Under the pieces are notes generated by a model. That model was not told the origin of the DNA. It ran no database searches and saw nothing but the letters and a program-made list of their open reading frames with translations. 9,452 nucleotides of DNA from the NCBI GenBank assembly GCA_934216625.1, contig CAKQCC010000026.1, positions 1 to 9,452 on the forward strand, read 5' to 3'. This stretch comes from an uncultured Lactobacillaceae bacterium (GTDB lineage Bacteria; Bacillota; Bacilli; Lactobacillales; Lactobacillaceae). This document shows, piece by piece, positions 5,328-9,452 of the stretch; within the stretch, counting starts at the first letter, position 1; each line of letters starts with the position of its first letter. Made by a program: the position numbers and the translations under genes.

Positions 5328-6446
5328 CTAAATCATTGATCGACGGATTAAAACCGAAATTCCTTTCGGCGCCCAGCCGGCAATCACGGTTCCAGCTGGA
5401 ATCGTCACCCAGCCTAAGCCTTCAATCACTAGGTCACTCCGAAACGTGGTCTTAAACTGGCTTCTGGAAAGTTTGGGGAACTTCTTCAGGTATTTTTGAC
5501 TAGGCGGCGTCAAAATCTCACCTAAATGCCGGTGATAAAAATCATGGGCGTTCGCCAACTTAGTTCGGTGAACCACCAGCTGATTATCAACAAAGACGGT
5601 AATCCCGCACTTCTGCGGGCCCTTTAAATAATCAAAACGGCCAACGCCACCCATAAAAATGGTTTGACCAGGGTTTAATTGGTATTCACGGGGCTTAATC
5701 CGCTTTTTAGGTGCGACCACCTTCAGATCCTGTCCCTTCAGGCAATGAGCCATTTGGGTTGAATGAATGATCCCCGGTGTATCAATAATCTTCTTCCCGT
5801 CTGACAGCGGAATCTCAATCCGGTCAAGCGTCGTTCCCGGAAACCGGGACGTAGTGATCAATTCTCGGTTACCAGTATGTTGATGAATAATCTGGTTAAT
5901 CAGCGTTGATTTACCAACGTTAGTTACCCCGACTACGTACACATCACGGTGACGACGTTCTCGATCGATCACGTTCAGAAAATGATCGACGCCCTGGTTA
6001 GTCTTTGCCGAAATTAATTCAACGTCAATCGGACGAATGCCGGCCTCGTTAGCCCGTTGGCGCATCCAATCTTTGAGTTGACTGGTCTTTAAAGACTTCG
6101 GCAGTAAATCAGCCTTGTTACCAACCAGCATCACCGGATTCTGACCTGCGAACCGGTTGATTCCGGAAATTAAGCTGCCGTTAAAATCAAAGACGTCCAC
6201 CACGTAAACCACCAGTGCGTTGGCGTTCTGAATCTGATTCAGTAATTTCAGAAAGTCATCACTGGTTAAATTAACCGGAGCGATCTCACTATAATGGCGA
6301 AGCCGAAAGCAACGCTGGCAATAGAAATTACCACTGGCTTTGTTCTTTTCGTAAGCCGATCTGGGAATGTAACCCAGCTGGTGTGGATCCGAAGTCTGAA
6401 TGGGCGCTCCGCAACCAATACAGCGTAATTGATCATCATGTTTCAT
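5328..6446 (-). CDS. yqeH: ribosome biogenesis GTPase YqeH (circularly permuted)
   Basis: GTPase required for assembly of the 30S subunit in Firmicutes. The 372-residue product has an N-terminal zinc finger with Cys at 9, 12, 43 and 46, then a permuted G domain in the order G4 (NKAD, 110-113), G5 (SAK, 146-148), G1/P-loop (GVTNVGKST, 173-181), G2 (PGTT, 203-206) and G3 (DTPG, 222-225). G4 and G5 before G1 is the mark of circular permutation. A C-terminal RNA-binding region follows. The ATG overlaps the last base of the yqeG stop (TAATG), with AAGGAG about 9 nt upstream inside yqeG, so the two are translationally coupled. Confidence 0.97.
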   Translation of the reverse strand: MKHDDQLRCIGCGAPIQTSDPHQLGYIPRSAYEKNKASGNFYCQRCFRLRHYSEIAPVNLTSDDFLKLLNQIQNANALVVYVVDVFDFNGSLISGINRFAGQNPVMLVGNKADLLPKSLKTSQLKDWMRQRANEAGIRPIDVELISAKTNQGVDHFLNVIDRERRHRDVYVVGVTNVGKSTLINQIIHQHTGNRELITTSRFPGTTLDRIEIPLSDGKKIIDTPGIIHSTQMAHCLKGQDLKVVAPKKRIKPREYQLNPGQTIFMGGVGRFDYLKGPQKCGITVFVDNQLVVHRTKLANAHDFYHRHLGEILTPPSQKYLKKFPKLSRSQFKTTFRSDLVIEGLGWVTIPAGTVIAGWAPKGISVLIRRSMI

Positions 6447-6976
6447 TAATAAAGATCTCCTTGCCAGACCATTGCCTGACGATTTTTCTTTTTCAATTTA
6501 CGATAAATTCGGCGCTCAAAGAACCGGTTAATCCGGGTATCCCACTTGTCGGTGCGAACCAGTGGTTTAACCCAAATGCTGCGGATCCCGGAATTATTAG
6601 CTGCCCAAACGTCAGTCATCAACTGATCACCAACCATTACCGCCTGGGACCGCTTAATGTGGTACCGACGTAGAGCCCGACCAATCCCAAACGACAGCGG
6701 CTTCAACGACCAGCTAACGAAGTGAATCTTTAACCCGGCGAGTGCGTTTGCGACCCGGTGGTGCGTGTTATTAGAGACCACGACCAATAAAATATGGTGC
6801 TGCTTCAAGAACCGATTCCAGCGCATCAATTGACGGGTCCCGTTCGGGTTATTCCAGGCAATCAAAGTGTTATCCAGATCCGATAAAATTACGGTAATCC
6901 CGTTTGCCTTTAATTTTCGGGGTGAAACCCGATAAATCGTTTTAAGAAGCCAAGTTGGCTGAAATCTTTCGATCAT
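6446..6976 (-). CDS. yqeG: YqeG family HAD-type phosphatase
   Basis: HAD superfamily, class IIIA; the substrate is not known with certainty. The 176-residue product shows motif I SDLDNTL (Asp33 and Asp35), motif II VVSNNT, and motif III/IV MVGDQLMTDVWAANNSG, all catalytic features present. It heads the operon with yqeH and overlaps it by one base. The ribosome binding site is weak (CGGA, 8 to 9 nt before the ATG). No convincing promoter separates it from the rplT terminator; a poor extended -10 (TGcTATCAA at 7010-7002) is the only candidate, so expression may rely partly on readthrough of that terminator. Confidence 0.94.
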   Translation of the reverse strand: MIERFQPTWLLKTIYRVSPRKLKANGITVILSDLDNTLIAWNNPNGTRQLMRWNRFLKQHHILLVVVSNNTHHRVANALAGLKIHFVSWSLKPLSFGIGRALRRYHIKRSQAVMVGDQLMTDVWAANNSGIRSIWVKPLVRTDKWDTRINRFFERRIYRKLKKKNRQAMVWQGDLY

Positions 6977-7009
6977 AATAAGTCCGATCTAACTAACCGA
7001 ATTGATAGC

Positions 7010-7042
7010 AAAAAAGCTTTTACCTCTAATTAGGCAAAAGCT
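7010..7042 (-). terminator. intrinsic terminator after rplT
   Basis: A 10-bp stem with one G-U pair: arms AGCTTTTGCC (7042-7033) and GGTAAAAGCT (7024-7015), 8-nt loop, followed by TTTTT. It begins 25 nt after the rplT stop and ends the infC-rpmI-rplT unit, perhaps with partial readthrough into yqeG. Confidence 0.85.
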
Positions 7043-7067
7043 CATTTTACTCTTAACTTTTCACTAA

Positions 7068-7421
7068 TTACAGTGATTGCTTAGCTTTCTTTGCTAAAGC
7101 AGCAAAAGCTTTTGGATCATTAATGGCCAGATCAGCAATCATCTTCCGGTTAACAGCAACCTTAGCTGATTTTAAGCCGTGCATGAATTTGCTGTAACTC
7201 AAGCCCTGCTGACGTGCAGCAGCGTTGATCCGGGTAATCCATAACCTGCGAAAATGGCTCTTGTTGTTTCGACGATCACGGAAAGCGTATTCCCGTGACT
7301 TCATTACTTGATCTTTAGCAGTCTTAAACAGTGCGTGCTTGGCACCCCAGTAACCTTTAGCGGCTTTTAAAATCCGTTTCCGGCGACGACGAGTGGTACT
7401 TCCACCTTTTACTCGTGGCAT
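7068..7421 (-). CDS. rplT: 50S ribosomal protein L20
   Basis: Primary 23S rRNA-binding protein needed early in 50S assembly; in Firmicutes it also represses its own operon through the leader of infC. The 117-residue product is full length and typical: [19 protein letters not shown] at the basic N-terminal extension, [43 protein letters not shown], then the globular end with [17 protein letters not shown]. Start ATG at 7421 with AGGAGG about 8 nt upstream. It follows rpmI by 29 nt. Confidence 0.98.
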   Translation of the reverse strand: MPRVKGGSTTRRRRKRILKAAKGYWGAKHALFKTAKDQVMKSREYAFRDRRNNKSHFRRLWITRINAAARQQGLSYSKFMHGLKSAKVAVNRKMIADLAINDPKAFAALAKKAKQSL

Positions 7422-7450
7422 AGCAATTCCTCCTAATTCAAATTACGAAT

Positions 7451-7645
7451 TTACTTGTGTAATAAATGATTATACTTCTTAGAAATCGTGTGGTTAACCA
7501 TTCGGGTTCCCCGTAACTGACGGCGTTCCTTCTTAGTCTTACCATGAAAACGGTGACTGGTCTTAGCGTGACCACTCTTTAATTTACCACTTGCGGTTCG
7601 CTTGAAACGCTTAGCAATGGCACGATTAGTCTTAATCTTTGGCAT
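7451..7645 (-). CDS. rpmI: 50S ribosomal protein L35
   Basis: Small basic protein of the large subunit. The 64-residue product carries the family core [20 protein letters not shown] and [15 protein letters not shown]. The ATG at 7645 has a GAGGAGG ribosome binding site. It sits between infC (29-nt gap) and rplT in the standard infC-rpmI-rplT order. Confidence 0.98.
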   Translation of the reverse strand: MPKIKTNRAIAKRFKRTASGKLKSGHAKTSHRFHGKTKKERRQLRGTRMVNHTISKKYNHLLHK

Positions 7646-7674
7646 ATTATTTTCCTCCTCAATAATTATCCAAT

Positions 7675-8214
7675 TTATTGCTTTTTCTTCTGATCAACGG
7701 AAGCAAACATTAGGAACATGTTGCGACCATCCATTTTCGGCCGTTGAATCAACCGCGCTTTTCCGTTTAGACCATCAATCATTTGGTTTAAGACGTGCCG
7801 GCCCACTTCTTTGTGGGTAATTGAACGGCCCTTAAACCAAATTGAGACCCGGACCTTAGCGCCCTTCTTCAAGAAACGCTCGATTTGATTTTTCTTGGTG
7901 TTAAAATCATTAGTATCAATGGTCGGACTCAACCGAACTTCTTTCATACTAACGGTTCGCTGCCGTTTTCTAGCTTTCTTAGCTTTTTTCTGTTGTTGGA
8001 ACTTGTACTTACCGTAATCCATAATTCTGGCAACCGGCGGATGAGCTTGCGGAGCAACTAGCACCAAATCCAGCTTCATATCTTTAGCACTCTGTAAAGC
8101 GGCTCGAGTCCTAACGATCCCAACTTGTTCGGCATTTTGATTAATTAAACGAACTTTATAGGCTCGAATTCGCTGATTAACAATCATGCGATTATTCCGA
8201 CGTCTACGTATAAT
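7675..8214 (-). CDS. infC: translation initiation factor IF-3, ATT (AUU) start
   Basis: Binds the 30S subunit, prevents premature joining with 50S and rejects non-standard start codons. The 179-residue product has the N-domain ([15 protein letters not shown], then [14 protein letters not shown]), a lysine-rich linker, and the C-domain with [29 protein letters not shown] and [12 protein letters not shown]. Start: the frame can be extended to a TTG at 8235, but that places the ribosome binding site (GGAGG, 8225-8221) inside the gene. An ATT at 8214 lies 6 nt after GGAGG. AUU is the known start of infC in enterobacteria and bacilli, where it lets IF-3 limit its own synthesis. An in-frame ATG at 8187 is a less likely alternative with no ribosome binding site. 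The L20-type leader and attenuator precede the gene. Confidence 0.96.
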   Translation of the reverse strand: MIRRRRNNRMIVNQRIRAYKVRLINQNAEQVGIVRTRAALQSAKDMKLDLVLVAPQAHPPVARIMDYGKYKFQQQKKAKKARKRQRTVSMKEVRLSPTIDTNDFNTKKNQIERFLKKGAKVRVSIWFKGRSITHKEVGRHVLNQMIDGLNGKARLIQRPKMDGRNMFLMFASVDQKKKQ

Positions 8215-8233
8215 AGTCCACCTCCAAATAAAC

Positions 8234-8265
8234 AAAAATAGCGGATACCTAAAAGTACCCGCTAT
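8234..8265 (-). terminator. attenuator terminator before infC
   Basis: An 11-bp stem with one G-U pair: arms ATAGCGGGTAC (8265-8255) and GTATCCGCTAT (8248-8238), 6-nt loop, followed by TTTT. It ends only 19 nt before the infC start codon, so it acts inside the leader as an attenuator. No other terminator follows thrS, so it may also stop readthrough from thrS. Confidence 0.85.
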
Positions 8266-8374
8266 CTAATCATCATCTTGACTAATAAACGATTTCTTAG
8301 AAATCATGTGGCCCGGCGATTAAAATCACAAGGCGAGAAGCGGGACACTTCTACTTCATTTCTATCATTAACAT
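8234..8374 (-). ncRNA. L20-type ribosomal protein leader of the infC-rpmI-rplT operon
   Basis: About 140 nt of structured leader between the promoter and infC. Seen: a hairpin with arms AGAAG and CTTCT around TGTCCCG (about 8325-8345), a GGGCCACA segment near 8310, a hairpin with arms GATTTC and GAAATC around TAA near 8300, and an intrinsic terminator just before the ribosome binding site. The GAAGT...CCCGCTTCTC element and the downstream GGGCC resemble the L20 leader described in Bacillus and relatives, in which L20 binding favours the terminator. Family assignment is from memory of the motif, not a covariance search. Confidence 0.75.
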
Positions 8375-8379
8375 TTATT

Positions 8380-8408
8380 AGTATAAATGAATGACTTAAG
8401 AATGTCAA
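8380..8408 (-). promoter_or_regulatory. promoter of the infC-rpmI-rplT operon
   Basis: The -35 box TTGACA (8408-8403) matches consensus and the -10 box TATACT (8385-8380) has one mismatch, with an ideal 17-nt spacer. It starts 4 nt after the thrS stop codon. The predicted start of transcription is near 8374, at the head of the leader. Confidence 0.88.
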
Positions 8409-8412
8409 TTAA

Positions 8413-9452
8413 TTATTCGTTTCGGGAATAAGTAGCAATATCGTGTTTAATGATCTTTAAGAAACTCGGTAAGTTCATTTCCTGGCTGTTCTGGTGACCA
8501 TATTCACGAACTGAAACTTGATGAGAGCCCTTTTCTTTATCACCCACGACAATCGTGTACGGAATCTTATGGGTCTGAGCATCCCGAATCAAGTAGTTCA
8601 TCTTTTCGTTTCGGTTATCTAACTGGGAACGGAAGCCAAGTTTCTTGAATTTCCGGTCTAATTGTTTAGCATAGTCGCCGTCTTTGTCCATGCTAACCGG
8701 AACGATCCGAATCTGGTGCGGAGCTAACCAAGTTGGGAAAGCACCCTTGTATTGTTCAGTCAAGTAAGCAACAAAGCGTTCCATCGTGGAAACGATGCCA
8801 CGGTGAATCATGACCGGTCGATGCTGCTTGCCATCTTTGCCGATGTAATGCAAGTCAAAGCGCTTCGGTAACATGAAGTCCAATTGAATCGTGGATAAAG
8901 TTTCTTCGTTACCCAAAGCCGTGTAGGTCTGAACATCTAACTTCGGACCGTAGAATGCGGCTTCACCTTCAGCTTCAACGTATGGCAAGTGTAAATCATC
9001 CATGGCACCCTTTAACATGCTCTGGGACTTGTGCCACAAAGCATCGTCGTTAAAGTATTTCTGGGTATTCTTCGGGTCACGATAACTCAAGCGGAAGTGA
9101 TAGTTATCAATGTTAAAGTCGTGATAAACGTCCATCATTAACTTCAGGATCCGTTTGAATTCGTCCTGAATCTGATAAGGAGCAACGAACGTATGACCAT
9201 CGTTTAAGGTCATTTCACGAACCCGTTGTAAACCGTTCAAAGCTCCGGACTTTTCGTAGCGGTGCATCATCCCTAATTCAGCGATCCGCATTGGCAAGTC
9301 ACGGTAGGAACGAATGTGCTGGTTGTAAATGCGAATGTGACTTGGGCAATTCATCGGTCGTAATTCAAGCCATTCGCCGTTATCCATCTTCATCGGCGGG
9401 AACATGTCATCCCGATAGTGGGCCCAATGACCGGAACGCTTATAGACATTTA
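8413..9452 (-). CDS. thrS: threonyl-tRNA synthetase, C-terminal part (cut by window edge)
   Basis: Charges tRNA(Thr) with threonine. About 346 residues are visible; the N-terminal TGS and editing domains lie beyond the right edge. The frame is open to base 9452, reading [19 protein letters not shown] before the internal Met at 9405, so that Met is not the start. Seen: RPMNCPSH with the first zinc ligand (Cys), class II motif 2 ([24 protein letters not shown] with the second ligand His), motif 3 region ([15 protein letters not shown] with the third ligand His), and the C-terminal anticodon-binding domain ([11 protein letters not shown] to the end). The stop is TAA at 8413-8415. No terminator follows before the infC promoter. 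Upstream control, such as a T-box, is outside the window. Confidence 0.97.
   Translation of the reverse strand, partial: NVYKRSGHWAHYRDDMFPPMKMDNGEWLELRPMNCPSHIRIYNQHIRSYRDLPMRIAELGMMHRYEKSGALNGLQRVREMTLNDGHTFVAPYQIQDEFKRILKLMMDVYHDFNIDNYHFRLSYRDPKNTQKYFNDDALWHKSQSMLKGAMDDLHLPYVEAEGEAAFYGPKLDVQTYTALGNEETLSTIQLDFMLPKRFDLHYIGKDGKQHRPVMIHRGIVSTMERFVAYLTEQYKGAFPTWLAPHQIRIVPVSMDKDGDYAKQLDRKFKKLGFRSQLDNRNEKMNYLIRDAQTHKIPYTIVVGDKEKGSHQVSVREYGHQNSQEMNLPSFLKIIKHDIATYSRNE

Noticed and set aside
6383..6673. Plus-strand open frame of 96 codons across the yqeG-yqeH junction
   Set aside because: Antisense to two well-supported genes, with no independent signals.
7602..7820. Plus-strand open frame of 72 codons across rpmI-infC
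   Set aside because: Antisense to highly conserved ribosomal genes; nothing recognisable in the product.
8215..8235. TTG start for infC giving a 186-residue protein
   Set aside because: The added residues are the translated ribosome binding site; the frame upstream of the ATT is not conserved IF-3 sequence.
9403..9405. ATG as the start of thrS
   Set aside because: The frame continues upstream to the window edge with conserved threonyl-tRNA synthetase residues, so this is an internal methionine.

Overview
The window reads as a chromosomal segment of a low-to-moderate GC Gram-positive bacterium, most likely a member of the Lactobacillaceae. The evidence is the gene order (thrS, infC-rpmI-rplT, yqeG-yqeH-yhbY-nadD-yqeK-rsfS-tmcAL, yceD-rpmF), the protein sequences, and strong AGGAGG-type ribosome binding sites. 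No species can be named from the sequence alone. Every supported gene is on the minus strand, so the genes are transcribed from the right end of the window towards the left.

From right to left. (1) The C-terminal two thirds or so of threonyl-tRNA synthetase (thrS), cut by the window edge. (2) A consensus promoter, a roughly 140-nt leader that looks like the Firmicutes L20 autoregulatory leader with an attenuator, then infC (apparent AUU start), rpmI and rplT, closed by an intrinsic terminator. (3) A tightly packed, promoter-poor operon for ribosome assembly and NAD synthesis: yqeG, yqeH, yhbY, nadD, yqeK, rsfS and tmcAL. The methyltransferase gene yqeM that often sits between rsfS and tmcAL is absent. 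(4) A perfect TTGACA/TATAAT promoter right after tmcAL driving yceD and rpmF, closed by a long hairpin terminator. (5) A 258-nt intergenic region with an extended -10 promoter, a roughly 100-nt structured RNA that I interpret as the tracrRNA, and its terminator-like hairpin. (6) The first 399 codons of cas9, cut by the left edge.

The Cas9 fragment has the RuvC-I motif with the catalytic Asp at residue 8, an arginine-rich bridge helix, and recognition-lobe segments that follow the compact type II-C enzymes of Geobacillus and Neisseria rather than the large type II-A enzymes usual in lactobacilli. Together with the candidate tracrRNA encoded just upstream on the same strand, this is the most interesting part of the window. 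The adaptation genes and the CRISPR array, if present, lie beyond the left edge.

The remaining genes are a translation and ribosome-assembly neighbourhood. Several of them appear to use non-AUG starts (AUU for infC and probably yqeK, UUG for rpmF, possibly ACG for yceD), which is notable next to the gene for IF3, the factor that discriminates against such starts.
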